From the NCBI GenBank assembly GCA_019417325.1, contig DXVO01000032.1:159085-223084 (forward strand): 64,000 nt of DNA, read 5' to 3'. This DNA comes from Parabacteroides sp. Its GTDB lineage: Bacteria > Bacteroidota > Bacteroidia > Bacteroidales > Tannerellaceae. The translations under genes and the position numbers were made by a program. Positions 17,284 through 24,086 of the stretch are shown piece after piece. Below the pieces are notes generated by a model. The model did not search any database. It saw only the letters and a program-made list of their open reading frames with translations, and was not told where the DNA came from. Each line of letters opens with the position of its first letter. Position 1 is the stretch's first letter.

Positions 17284-17581
17284 GGCTTAATTGAACCGTT
17301 AGTGGTATTGAAACGGAGCTAATTGTATTAACGGACGTTCCGACCTCTCCGGCTTAATTGAACCGTTAGTGGTATTGAAACAGGATGGCCTTGATCTCAT
17401 CGAACCGCTCGCGGAATTGGCTTAATTGAACCGTTTGTGGTATTTAAACCCCATATTAGAGCCATCACGTTTGGTTGTATTGATCGTTTTAATTGAACCG
17501 TTTATGGCATTGAAAATTTCCCCAGCCGAACAGTCCAGTCTTGTTATGTCCATTTTAATTGTACCATTATGGTATTTGCAT
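17284..17581 (+). CRISPR. Small, decaying CRISPR array (5 repeats, 4 spacers), no cas genes
   Basis: Repeats of ~31 bp occur at 17284-17314, 17351-17381, 17419-17449, 17486-17516 and 17552-17581. The first two are identical (GGCTTAATTGAACCGTTAGT plus GGTATTGAAAC); the third has two changes, the fourth several, and the fifth is strongly decayed. Spacers are 36, 37, 36 and 35 bp and unrelated to each other. The ATTGAAAC 3' end is the usual tag of type I/III repeats, which places the leader on the left and the old trailer end on the right, in agreement with decay rising to the right. No cas gene is within the window, so it is an orphan here. Confidence 0.88.
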
Positions 17582-17940
17582 TTAAAATTTTACAATTATA
17601 CTATCATACTATCATTTTTATCATAAGAAACTGTTTGACAACTCATTAATCAATGACAGTTCCCATTTTCATCAAACATAGCATCTATCATATCCATCAT
17701 AGTCTTTAAGTGAAAAAATCAATCTATCACTCTTTTTCCTATTAAATATACTACTGAATATCAAAGATATAATATATTTATATTCCCGACACCCGGGTCT
17801 CATATATCTTCACACCTCCATCTCGAGAACGTTAAGATGGGGGTGTAAAACCGATCAAGATTGGCATCTCAACAACAAGATATAGATACTTTCGTAAAAA
17901 AGGTACTATAGTTTTGGTAAATAAGTAAATCATTGTATCA
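17582..17940. other. A+T-rich gap between CRISPR array and cassette island
   Basis: I see no gene in this 359-base stretch. It contains one notable hairpin at 17811-17849, in which ACACCTCCATCT pairs with AGATGGGGGTGT around an 11-base loop. A minus-strand frame ending near 17660 encodes a short acidic tail (MMDMIDAMFDENGNCH) after a stop and could be a gene remnant, but nothing supports that further. Confidence 0.5.
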
Positions 17941-17993
17941 TTGGCTGTCAAGCAATGTAATTTCATAGGATAGAGAAAAAACTAACAGATTCC

Positions 17994-18025
17994 TTTGTAG
18001 GTAACTAAACAAAACCGTATTTTTA
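17994..18025 (+). promoter_or_regulatory. Conserved Bacteroidetes promoter of the left cassette array
   Basis: TTTG at 17994-17997 is followed after exactly 20 bases by TATTTTTA at 18018-18025, a near match to TTTG-(19-21)-TAnnTTTG. The right leader has the same boxes with the same spacing, and the boxes are among the best-conserved bases of the two leaders. Transcription would run into the rightward gene array. Confidence 0.75.
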
Positions 18026-18038
18026 GAGGCATATAGCA

Positions 18039-18124
18039 TAAATTTCAATATTGTCATTAGATACAATATCATGCCTAATGTAATAAAAAATATAAGAACA
18101 ACAAAAATGTACGTTTATATAGCA
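18039..18124. other. 86-bp insertion bounded by an 8-bp direct repeat in the left leader
   Basis: The left leader has 86 bases that are absent from the right leader. ATATAGCA occurs at 18031-18038 and again at 18117-18124, so the extra DNA is bounded by an 8-bp direct duplication as after transposition or slipped recombination. The insert lies just downstream of the -7 box, in the presumed untranslated leader. It is A+T-rich, codes for nothing and contains ATATTG...CAATAT. Confidence 0.65.
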
Positions 18125-18201
18125 GACTCTTACGATGTAAAATAAGAAGTCCACTGGACAATATTCTTGAGGGAAAAATTATACAAAGTACTTAGAGGAA
18201 A

Positions 18202-18242
18202 TAACAGCGAAACATTAAATGACCGCTGTTAGCATAACGTTA
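18202..18242 (+). repeat. Terminal cassette site of the left leader (attI-like position)
   Basis: TAACAGCG pairs with CGCTGTTA and the site ends CGTTATCG. It has the same frame (TAAC...TTA) as the sites behind each cassette gene but a different core; the identical core recurs only at 27829-27869, which marks the two as the fixed first sites of the arrays. Confidence 0.65.
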
Positions 18243-18260
18243 TCGACAAATTAATTTTAA

Positions 18261-18701
18261 ATGGAAACAAGATTGATAAACATAGAACATATTCCTGATA
18301 GGCAATTAATAAAATCAATTTTAGGAATAACAGTTTATAAGTACTACGAATTATTTTGTAGTACTGTAATAATATCCTTATCCCCTAAAATAGAAACATG
18401 GTCAGGGAAGAGTCGTAGAGGAATGTTCTATCATGGTTTTGGTTGGTTTTCTAAAGTTGATTTTAAGGATATTAATATGTGGATAAATGGTAATACTCTA
18501 AATTGTCAAGTCCATTTAAGTAAAAGAAAGTTTGATCGTATAATGCAAAGTCAAGATGTATTTTGTGACGAAATGAAAATGTCTATAAATGGAAGTATTT
18601 CAACTTATCTGACCTTTTGTATTAATGAGAAAACGATATCCGATGCTATCAAAGTAATATCATTAAATAAATATGTCGATAACAATCACCTAAACAGCTA
18701 A
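18261..18701 (+). CDS. Cassette gene 1, unknown (immunity-like) protein
   Basis: The 146-residue product has no motif I recognise. It lacks a signal peptide and membrane segments and reads as a small globular cytoplasmic protein with mixed charged and aromatic residues. It is the first gene after the left leader, starting 19 bases past the terminal site. Its last codons (DNNHLNS) are encoded by the start of the next repeat, a hint that the repeat arrived with or trimmed the gene. An immunity function is inferred only from the neighbours. Confidence 0.7.
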   Translation: METRLINIEHIPDRQLIKSILGITVYKYYELFCSTVIISLSPKIETWSGKSRRGMFYHGFGWFSKVDFKDINMWINGNTLNCQVHLSKRKFDRIMQSQDVFCDEMKMSINGSISTYLTFCINEKTISDAIKVISLNKYVDNNHLNS

Positions 18702-18724
18702 ACACTGTTAGTTGAAACACATTA
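18680..18724 (+). repeat. Cassette-associated palindromic site 1
   Basis: TAACAA...CCTAAACAGCTAAACACTGTTAG...CATTA, 45 bp, overlapping the 3' end of cassette gene 1. Confidence 0.7.
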
Positions 18725-18750
18725 GTTGCAATTAAAAAAATGAAGAAAAA

Positions 18751-19446
18751 ATGAATGTAATACCGGAAAAAGAATATTCGTTCTCAAATGCGCTCTTTTG
18801 GGACGTAATATTACATCATCATATACAAGCATTTGATAAGGTAAGAAATGAAAATTTTGATGAAGTGTGGGATGAAAAACTTGCACCTGCATCATTAGAC
18901 AAAAAGGATTTTATGAAATATTGGAGTAAGCTATCTCAAATGGATTTAGAAACATCAGAAAATCAAGGTGAGATAGAAAATCCGAATATCCTAATACTTC
19001 CTATCGGAAATGATATTACATTAACAATAGAATATCATCCATGTTGTACATACTATTTTTTGAATGATGTTCTGATTGGTGAGGTTAGTGGCAATTATCA
19101 CTTAAAATATCTCACATATCCAGAACTAATGCGGATTACAAAGTTAAAATATGGAGATATACTATTTCATCTACTTTTGCCTTTGTCTGCAATCAGAGAA
19201 CAGGAAAAAGACATAGCACTTAATGAGATTGTCCAAAGATTGCAGCAAATTCCATTATTTCAAGAACATTTCGGGTATATTAGCAAATGTGTCTTGAATG
19301 GGTTGTTAATACCCAATTCTGATATACAAGATATTCCCGAAATTGGAACTATATGTACGAGTAATCATTCTTATAGGAATGCTTTGAAATACGATGATGA
19401 TAAACAGGAAATTAAAGAATTAAATATACTTTTGTCAAAATTGTAA
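18751..19446 (+). CDS. Cassette gene 2, immunity-like protein (possibly Imm19-related)
   Basis: The 231-residue cytoplasmic-looking protein has a conserved-looking central segment (ITLTIEYHPCCTYYFLND followed by LIGEVSGNYHLKYLTYPEL) that resembles immunity proteins encoded beside polymorphic toxins, possibly the Imm19 family; I cannot confirm the family without a profile search. The C-terminal half is helical and ends in the charged DDDKQEIKELN. It lies between cassette sites 1 and 2. Confidence 0.7.
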   Translation: MNVIPEKEYSFSNALFWDVILHHHIQAFDKVRNENFDEVWDEKLAPASLDKKDFMKYWSKLSQMDLETSENQGEIENPNILILPIGNDITLTIEYHPCCTYYFLNDVLIGEVSGNYHLKYLTYPELMRITKLKYGDILFHLLLPLSAIREQEKDIALNEIVQRLQQIPLFQEHFGYISKCVLNGLLIPNSDIQDIPEIGTICTSNHSYRNALKYDDDKQEIKELNILLSKL

Positions 19447-19455
19447 ATATACAAC

Positions 19456-19502
19456 TAACAAGCACCTGTGCCACCTAAACAGTGGCAAGCCGCATCCCAT
19501 TA
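19456..19502 (+). repeat. Cassette-associated palindromic site 2
   Basis: 47 bp from TAACAAGCACC to GCATCCCATTA, with GCCACCTAAACAGTGGC forming the central stem; it begins 10 bases after the stop of cassette gene 2. Confidence 0.75.
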
Positions 19503-19540
19503 TCGACTCAAGAAAAAACAATATTAGAAGTAGGTAAAAC

Positions 19541-19903
19541 ATGGAAATCAAAGTAATAAAAAATAATGTTGGCACGGTTGAATTTTCATCTCCATTTGGA
19601 TTTGCTTATGGGAAATGGAAAAGTCAATCAATACCCATAATAGGAAATATGTATTTTGTTGAAATAGATATACATTCATTTGAGAGTATAGAAATGAGTT
19701 ATGTGGATAGACCTTTTATGGATATTGTAAAGGATACAATAAGAATTAATATGCTTTTATCTATTAAAGAAGAGTCTTGGATGATATTTTGTTTAAATGA
19801 TGATTTTATTCATATGATTATAGACAACAAAGATGATTTAATTATTGGAAAATATTATTTAATAAGTTCCAAAAGTCTGGAAGTTTTTGATTGTAATTAT
19901 TGA
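19541..19903 (+). CDS. Cassette gene 3, unknown small protein
   Basis: This 120-residue product is rich in Ile, Asp and aromatic residues and has no signal peptide or motif I recognise. Position and A+T-rich codon use match the other cassette genes. It is followed by site 3 after 19 bases. Function unknown; an immunity role is inference from context. Confidence 0.65.
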   Translation: MEIKVIKNNVGTVEFSSPFGFAYGKWKSQSIPIIGNMYFVEIDIHSFESIEMSYVDRPFMDIVKDTIRINMLLSIKEESWMIFCLNDDFIHMIIDNKDDLIIGKYYLISSKSLEVFDCNY

Positions 19904-19922
19904 TAATTCAAAAATGAGTCTA

Positions 19923-19969
19923 TAACAAATAGCACTACCGCTCAAAAAACGGAACACTGCCAAACATTA
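19923..19969 (+). repeat. Cassette-associated palindromic site 3
   Basis: 47 bp, TAACAAATAGC to GCCAAACATTA, with ACCGCTC...ACGG in the centre. Confidence 0.75.
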
Positions 19970-19995
19970 TCAATCAGAAATTAACTGAAAATATC

Positions 19996-20553
19996 ATGAA
20001 ATTAAGAAATGAAATAGAATATAATATTATCAAAGCTAAACAAATTTATCCACAAGTATTGGACTTGATTGATAAATACGACAATGCTTGCAATATTGAG
20101 GATAAGGAAATGTGCACAGAAATTATTCAGCAGCTTTCAATACTGACAGGTAAACATATTACTGAAAATGATTTATTTGAACATTGGGAAGGTGATGGAA
20201 CAGAAGAACTCGCTCTTCGATTTTGTTTATCAAAGCCATCAACACTTTCATCACCTTTATTAGAACAGGAATTATTTGAAATTATTCAAAGAATATGTGA
20301 ACCTAAATATGAACCTTATCCTGAACTCTATGAAGATATGCCATATCCTAAAGAATGGATCAAAGAATGGTTTTGGATTCCTTTAAACTGTGTGTACTAT
20401 TTTCCTTTATTAGAGAAAAATTTGAATTTACCTAAAAATTTTAATATAAGAAGTGATGCTTTTGGTGATAACGATGCTGCACCAATAGAAATACTTGAAA
20501 TAATTTTAAAAGCAATGAAGTTAAAGACTGATAACAAACAGCAAACCGCCTAA
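19996..20553 (+). CDS. Cassette gene 4, unknown acidic protein
   Basis: The 185-residue protein is acidic and largely helical at its N-terminus, with a Pro/Tyr-rich middle (KYEPYPELYEDMPYPKEW). No family is recognised. Its final codons (DNKQQTA) are encoded inside repeat site 4, which starts before the stop codon, so the C-terminus is partly made from the recombination-type repeat. It has the size and composition of polymorphic-toxin immunity proteins. Confidence 0.68.
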   Translation: MKLRNEIEYNIIKAKQIYPQVLDLIDKYDNACNIEDKEMCTEIIQQLSILTGKHITENDLFEHWEGDGTEELALRFCLSKPSTLSSPLLEQELFEIIQRICEPKYEPYPELYEDMPYPKEWIKEWFWIPLNCVYYFPLLEKNLNLPKNFNIRSDAFGDNDAAPIEILEIILKAMKLKTDNKQQTA

Positions 20554-20575
20554 AGCTACACGCTGTCAAACATTA
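20532..20575 (+). repeat. Cassette-associated palindromic site 4
   Basis: 44 bp, TAACAAACAGC to GCTGTCAAACATTA, with the central CCGCCTAAAGCT; overlaps the 3' end of cassette gene 4. It is nearly identical to site 9. Confidence 0.78.
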
Positions 20576-20593
20576 TTCGTATCAAATTTGAAA

Positions 20594-20971
20594 ATGGAAA
20601 GAAAAATAGGAAATAATGATTTCATCGGTTATTAAAAAAAAGACTTGAATAACGCAGGAGATGGATTGATTCGTCAGATTAAAACTAATTTGGGTAATTG
20701 TGAGATTGTTGTAGAGCTTTCTGTTTTAAGTTCCGAAGGATGGATTAATCTCGAAATCATTGCAGAGAAAATATCCGAATTTAGAATAAGGCAAAAGCAA
20801 AATGAAGATTTGCAAGTAATCTTCAACTTAGACATTCAGAAAATTGGCAATCATTATTGGTTCGATTTTGATAGTTCAGGCCCCAATAAAGGTGTAGAAG
20901 AGTTTCGTACATCGAACTTCTATTTTGCATGTGAAATATTTAATGTCTTATTTTTACCTTACAAGGAATAA
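20594..20971 (+). pseudogene. Cassette gene 5 with an early in-frame stop (or TTG start)
   Basis: An ATG at 20594 opens a frame (MERKIGNNDFIGY) that hits TAA at 20633 and then continues in the same frame as KKDLNNAGDGLIRQIKTNLG to 20971. The only start codon after the stop that suits the frame is a TTG at 20645, which would give a 108-residue protein. The stop sits beside a run of eight A. Either the gene was broken by a nonsense change at a Tyr-Lys junction or it uses the TTG. The distance from site 4 to the ATG (18 bases) fits the other cassettes better than the TTG does, so I favour a broken gene. Family not recognised. Confidence 0.6.
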
Positions 20972-20975
20972 CGAA

Positions 20976-21023
20976 TAACACGTACCTCAATTGCCTTAAA
21001 TGGCGATTAGCTACCAACCATTA
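20976..21023 (+). repeat. Cassette-associated palindromic site 5
   Basis: 48 bp, TAACACGTACC to CTACCAACCATTA, with the central TTGCCTTAAATGGCGATTAG. Confidence 0.72.
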
Positions 21024-21047
21024 TGTGCAACTAAAAAACAATTTAAA

Positions 21048-21608
21048 ATGAAAACGGAAAAAATTAGTGATGTCCTGCAAGGAATGGATGTAAATTCAGA
21101 GGATGCAATAGTTACTCTTTCTGATAGAATATGGGAAATTGGCAATATTGATGAAATCAAGAAACAAGTTTCCGATGCGACATTTACCTTTCATGTAGTG
21201 GCAAATGTAATAGGTAATTGTAAAGGTGACGGTTGGCAATCTATCATAGAAAATCATGTAGACCTGTTGCCTTATATTTCTTGCACTATGTATGAAATAG
21301 GGCTGGATAAAATTGGTGAGGTTACCCGAAATATATGCAATGTCTTTCCTTTGGATGTGTCAACTCTCAATAGCAAAGAGTTTTGTAAAGTTGTAAACTT
21401 TATGGAAGGACATGCAACAGACTTAGAGGTTCTGAAAAAATATAGTGAAACAGAGCACGAAGAAATGAGTAAAGAGTATTTTGCAACCATAAATAAACTT
21501 GATGATATGGCAGCGAAAATCTGGAATTATGGTTGCCCAGACAATGAAGGTTGGGGTATTGTTAGCAGGTATTTGGAAAAACACTTGCAGGACAATTTTT
21601 GGAAGTAA
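21048..21608 (+). CDS. Cassette gene 6, DMP19/DUF4375-like immunity protein
   Basis: The ATG at 21048 (MKTEKISDVLQGM) is preferred; an upstream in-frame ATG at 21000 would place the start inside repeat site 5. The 186-residue product has the segment GNCKGDGWQSIIENHVDLLP, which fits the DMP19-type domain (a DNA-mimic-like fold that recurs among immunity proteins of polymorphic toxins), and a second half ending in a helical, acidic tail. No signal peptide. The assignment rests on a remembered pattern. Confidence 0.65.
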   Translation: MKTEKISDVLQGMDVNSEDAIVTLSDRIWEIGNIDEIKKQVSDATFTFHVVANVIGNCKGDGWQSIIENHVDLLPYISCTMYEIGLDKIGEVTRNICNVFPLDVSTLNSKEFCKVVNFMEGHATDLEVLKKYSETEHEEMSKEYFATINKLDDMAAKIWNYGCPDNEGWGIVSRYLEKHLQDNFWK

Positions 21609-21615
21609 ATGCACA

Positions 21616-21648
21616 TAACAAGCACCGGCGGCAAGCTGCATCCCATTA
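21616..21648 (+). repeat. Cassette-associated palindromic site 6, short form
   Basis: Only 33 bp: TAACAAGCACCGGCGGCAAG then CTGCATCCCATTA. Compared with 26119-26161 it has lost most of the central arm, so it may be a deletion derivative. Confidence 0.7.
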
Positions 21649-21686
21649 GCGGTCAGCTAAAAAATGAATAAATATAAATTGCGAAT

Positions 21687-22199
21687 ATGAAATTTGAAGG
21701 AATAGATAAAAGTAAAGCTCACGCAAGAGCAATAGAATTGCTAACAGAAGATTTCTTTTGGAGTGCTTCAGATGAATTATCTCCATTTGGTTCAGATGAA
21801 GGACATACTGCATTGTGTGAATTCCGAAAATGGCGGAAGAAAAATAAAAAAATATCTGTTGGGTATTGTATTGCTTGGGTTATAGAAAGTGTGGGAGAAT
21901 TTGATGACTACGATGACTACAACGAAGAAAATCTTGTGGACGAAATCAAGATAAAAAGTCAAATAGATAATGATGAGTTTGATGACCAACAATATATTTT
22001 CACAGTTGATTCGTCTGTCATTGCTACAGCATTAGGGCAATTGGTTGATGAAGGTTTGATAGAAGCTGATTATAAATACTTTGTTCAAGTTGCAATAAAT
22101 CGTTTGAGAATTTGGGCTAACTTACACGAAAGTTGGAATCATAAAAACGAATTTGTCAGACGGTTAAATGTAATAGAGAGAGTACTTGAAAAAGCATAA
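21687..22199 (+). CDS. Cassette gene 7, YfeS-like protein
   Basis: The 170-residue protein contains FFWSASDELSPFGSDEGHTALCEFRKWRKKN, split here as FFWSASDELSPFGSDEG and the following helix, which resembles the N-terminal part of YfeS-type proteins of enterobacteria. A strongly acidic DDYDDYNEEN segment follows, then a helical C-terminus. YfeS-like proteins have no firm function but appear among immunity genes. Co-location in the cassette array supports an immunity role; this is inference. Confidence 0.65.
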   Translation: MKFEGIDKSKAHARAIELLTEDFFWSASDELSPFGSDEGHTALCEFRKWRKKNKKISVGYCIAWVIESVGEFDDYDDYNEENLVDEIKIKSQIDNDEFDDQQYIFTVDSSVIATALGQLVDEGLIEADYKYFVQVAINRLRIWANLHESWNHKNEFVRRLNVIERVLEKA

Positions 22200-22215
22200 A
22201 ACAATCAACAACAGC

Positions 22216-22264
22216 TAACAAGCGAATGAACTGCCTTAACGGTCGGTTATCCACAAACCCATTA
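22216..22264 (+). repeat. Cassette-associated palindromic site 7
   Basis: 49 bp, TAACAAGCG to CAAACCCATTA, central CTGCCTTAACGGTCGG. Confidence 0.72.
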
Positions 22265-22286
22265 GTAATCCATAAAAATAGAATAT

Positions 22287-22367
22287 ATGAAAAATATTGT
22301 ACAGTACTTTATGAAGGATGGCAGATGCAATGTTGCGGTCAACCATATCGGAAAGGCTGCATATTAG
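22287..22367 (+). pseudogene. Remnant of a cassette gene (26 codons)
   Basis: After site 7 a short frame begins ATGAAAAATATTGTACAG (MKNIVQYFMKDGRCNVAVN) and stops after 26 codons. Behind it, at 22385-22400, is TAACAATATAAAACATTG, a decayed start of a cassette site. Spacing and order suggest that a cassette was here and has been mostly deleted. The peptide is too short to name. Confidence 0.45.
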
Positions 22368-22433
22368 TACTTGATTTCATAAGGTAACAATATAAAACAT
22401 TGATAACAAACATCTTACCAACCAAGAAACAAA

Positions 22434-22769
22434 ATGAAAAATATTATAGAGTTATTGCAAAAGGAACGAATAAAAACTGTTGATGCCTTAAAGCAAGGCG
22501 ATCAACAGCAACTTTCCTATCTTCAACAGATAGACAAGGCGTTAGGATGGCTGAAAATGATTGAAGAAAATAAGTTGGAAAATGTTGGGAAATATGATGT
22601 CTATAGATTGCCAGAGCTTCCATTGGAAAGTTCAGGATTGTACTCCTTTTATCATATAATGCAGGATTATGAAAGTCCAAATATTGAAGATTGGCAAGAG
22701 TATAAAACGGACGGACAGGCTTTGTTATTAAATGTTGACGATATTATAATAACTCGAAAAAGCAGGTAA
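22434..22769 (+). CDS. Cassette gene 8, unknown small protein
   Basis: The 111-residue product starts with a charged helix (MKNIIELLQKERIKTVDALK) and ends in a short beta-rich segment (GQALLLNVDDIIITRKS). No domain is recognised and there is no signal peptide. The start, MKNI, is the same as in the preceding 26-codon remnant. It ends 2 bases before the repeat-containing spacer. Function unknown. Confidence 0.62.
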   Translation: MKNIIELLQKERIKTVDALKQGDQQQLSYLQQIDKALGWLKMIEENKLENVGKYDVYRLPELPLESSGLYSFYHIMQDYESPNIEDWQEYKTDGQALLLNVDDIIITRKSR

Positions 22770-22813
22770 CAAATAGATAAGCACTCCCTAAGGTTGCTAT
22801 CTACCACCCATTA
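22767..22813 (+). repeat. Cassette-associated palindromic site 8
   Basis: 47 bp, TAACAAATAGATAAGCACTC to CTACCACCCATTA; GATAAGCA...TTGCTATC form the stem. Confidence 0.75.
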
Positions 22814-22837
22814 TCAACTGAGTAAAACAAGTTAAAT

Positions 22838-23215
22838 ATGGAAATAAATTTTATAGCTAATGACATAGTATATGAAGTAACAGAAGATAATTCATTTTTA
22901 ATAGGCTTCGCTGACGATAAAAATGAACCAAATGAGTATGTTATTGTCGAAAGAGCATTAGAGTTTGACGAACAAGATATTAAATTGGGAATGGATTCAT
23001 ACTATTTTGAATATTCAGACCAATCTAATTCTGGCTATGGTTTATGCAGCAAAGTAGCCTTGCATCAAAATGAGATTGTCTTTTCGATAAAACATAAATG
23101 TATAAATGATATTACTTCAATAACTGTGTCATATAAGGAAAATGTAATTGAAGACATAAAAGAGTATAGAAAAATGCTTTCAAATATCTTTGGAGATATT
23201 TTAGTTGTTGAATAA
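22838..23215 (+). CDS. Imm10-family immunity protein
   Basis: The 125-residue protein follows the Imm10 pattern along its whole length: GFADDKNEPNEYVIVERAL, FDEQDIKLGMDSYYFEY, then a QSNSGYG turn and a beta-rich C-terminus. Imm10 proteins protect against co-encoded or incoming polymorphic toxins, probably by direct binding in the cytoplasm. There is no toxin gene nearby, so this is an orphan immunity gene. It is the clearest family match of the rightward array and anchors its interpretation. Confidence 0.82.
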   Translation: MEINFIANDIVYEVTEDNSFLIGFADDKNEPNEYVIVERALEFDEQDIKLGMDSYYFEYSDQSNSGYGLCSKVALHQNEIVFSIKHKCINDITSITVSYKENVIEDIKEYRKMLSNIFGDILVVE

Positions 23216-23220
23216 GTTGC

Positions 23221-23264
23221 TAACAAACAGCAAGCCTCCTAAAGCTGCACTCTGTCAAACATTA
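23221..23264 (+). repeat. Cassette-associated palindromic site 9
   Basis: 44 bp, TAACAAACAGC to CTGTCAAACATTA with CTCCTAAAGCTGCA; begins 5 bases after the Imm10 stop and is close to site 4 in sequence. Confidence 0.78.
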
Positions 23265-23279
23265 GCAATAAATTAAAAC

Positions 23280-23618
23280 ATGATACAGAAGTTTATAGCA
23301 TATTTACACGAAACATTCATAGTGAAACCATGTACATATGAAATACATGAAAATGTGGAACATGTACATAGTATGTATGTAGATGTAGATAATGATGTTA
23401 ATTTAGGCAGAGTAACATTATGGGATGATGGTTCATGTGTAATGGAAATACTCGATATTGAAACAGAACAGTGTTTATTGTTCAAAAGATACGAGTTTGC
23501 ATCCTTTGAAGAATTGGTAAAGAAGTTCGATTATTTCTATTCGGTATTATCTCAAACTGTTATACACGAAAAACCTAACGAGATTACCAACAAACAACCA
23601 AATGCTAAAAACAATTAG
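23280..23618 (+). CDS. Cassette gene 10, immunity-like protein (possibly TriTu-type)
   Basis: The 112-residue product has a central beta-rich segment, LGRVTLWDDGSCVMEILDI, resembling small immunity proteins of the TriTu type; this is a weak match from memory. The C-terminus (EITNKQPNAKNN) is encoded inside the following degenerate site, the same overlap seen for cassette genes 1 and 4. No signal peptide or membrane segment. Confidence 0.62.
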   Translation: MIQKFIAYLHETFIVKPCTYEIHENVEHVHSMYVDVDNDVNLGRVTLWDDGSCVMEILDIETEQCLLFKRYEFASFEELVKKFDYFYSVLSQTVIHEKPNEITNKQPNAKNN

Positions 23619-23634
23619 TTGCCAAGCTCTATTG
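23588..23634 (+). repeat. Cassette-associated palindromic site 10, degenerate
   Basis: CAACAAACAACC...GTTGCCAAGCTCTATTGA keeps the outline of the sites but both ends differ from TAACAA/CATTA. It overlaps the end of cassette gene 10. Confidence 0.5.
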
Positions 23635-23651
23635 ATGAATGAGTATGTAAA

Positions 23652-24074
23652 ATGACAATTATGAACTTACAAGAATTAATACCTAAAGATAAATTTGATA
23701 TTGAAGCTATTAAACGTTTGTCTGATGCCAATACAGAGCAAATAGCGTCAATAGCGACACCTCTTTTGGAATGGATTGCAGATATGAATTGGCCTGTAGC
23801 TTTAGAGTTAATTAATGTATTGCCTCGGTTTCATAAAGGCCTGATACCAAGTATCAAATACATACTTATAGACCAGGAAAAAGACCCGATTTGGAAGTAT
23901 TGGATTATTACGCAGTTATTAGTTCAGTTTCCAAAAGAAAGCCAGTTGGAATTTCTTCCTGTTATAAAAGGGTTTGCTGAGCTTACCCCGAAAAATGAGG
24001 ATGAGATAGAACTGAAAAGAGGAGCTTTAGATTTTTTAGGTCAGTTTGGTAATATGACAAACGTTTCATTATAA
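23652..24074 (+). CDS. DUF5071-family protein, last rightward cassette
   Basis: The 140-residue protein matches the DUF5071 pattern: LIPKDKFDIEAIKRL at the start and LLEWIADMNWPVALELINVL in the middle, with helical repeats after it. DUF5071 proteins are common among orphan immunity genes. A second ATG (MNLQEL) lies 9 bases in. It ends 12 bases from the stop of the convergent leftward gene, and no cassette site follows, so the rightward array ends here. Confidence 0.75.
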   Translation: MTIMNLQELIPKDKFDIEAIKRLSDANTEQIASIATPLLEWIADMNWPVALELINVLPRFHKGLIPSIKYILIDQEKDPIWKYWIITQLLVQFPKESQLEFLPVIKGFAELTPKNEDEIELKRGALDFLGQFGNMTNVSL

Positions 24075-24086
24075 GCGGCAGGTATA

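Larger units (their letters stand above)
17941..18248 (+). repeat. Left terminal leader repeat of the cassette island (inverted copy at 27823-28051)
   Basis: Read rightward, this segment matches the reverse complement of 27823-28051 almost throughout: it starts TTGGCTGTCAAGCAATGTAA, continues through a conserved promoter and CAGATTCCTTTGTAGG, and ends in the palindrome TAACAGCGAAACATTAAATG...CGTTATCG. Similarity is high (~85-90 % by eye) in the promoter half and lower in the middle. The left copy alone carries an extra 86 bases. The two copies point inward at the two gene arrays, so they behave as shared leaders rather than as ends of one transposon-encoded gene set. Confidence 0.88.

Noticed and set aside
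17426..17626. 66-codon open frame over the end of the CRISPR array
   Set aside because: It runs across repeats and spacers, so it is a by-product of the array.
17811..17849. Further CRISPR repeat or terminator
   Set aside because: The hairpin shares no sequence with the CRISPR repeat and has no T-tract or upstream gene on either strand.
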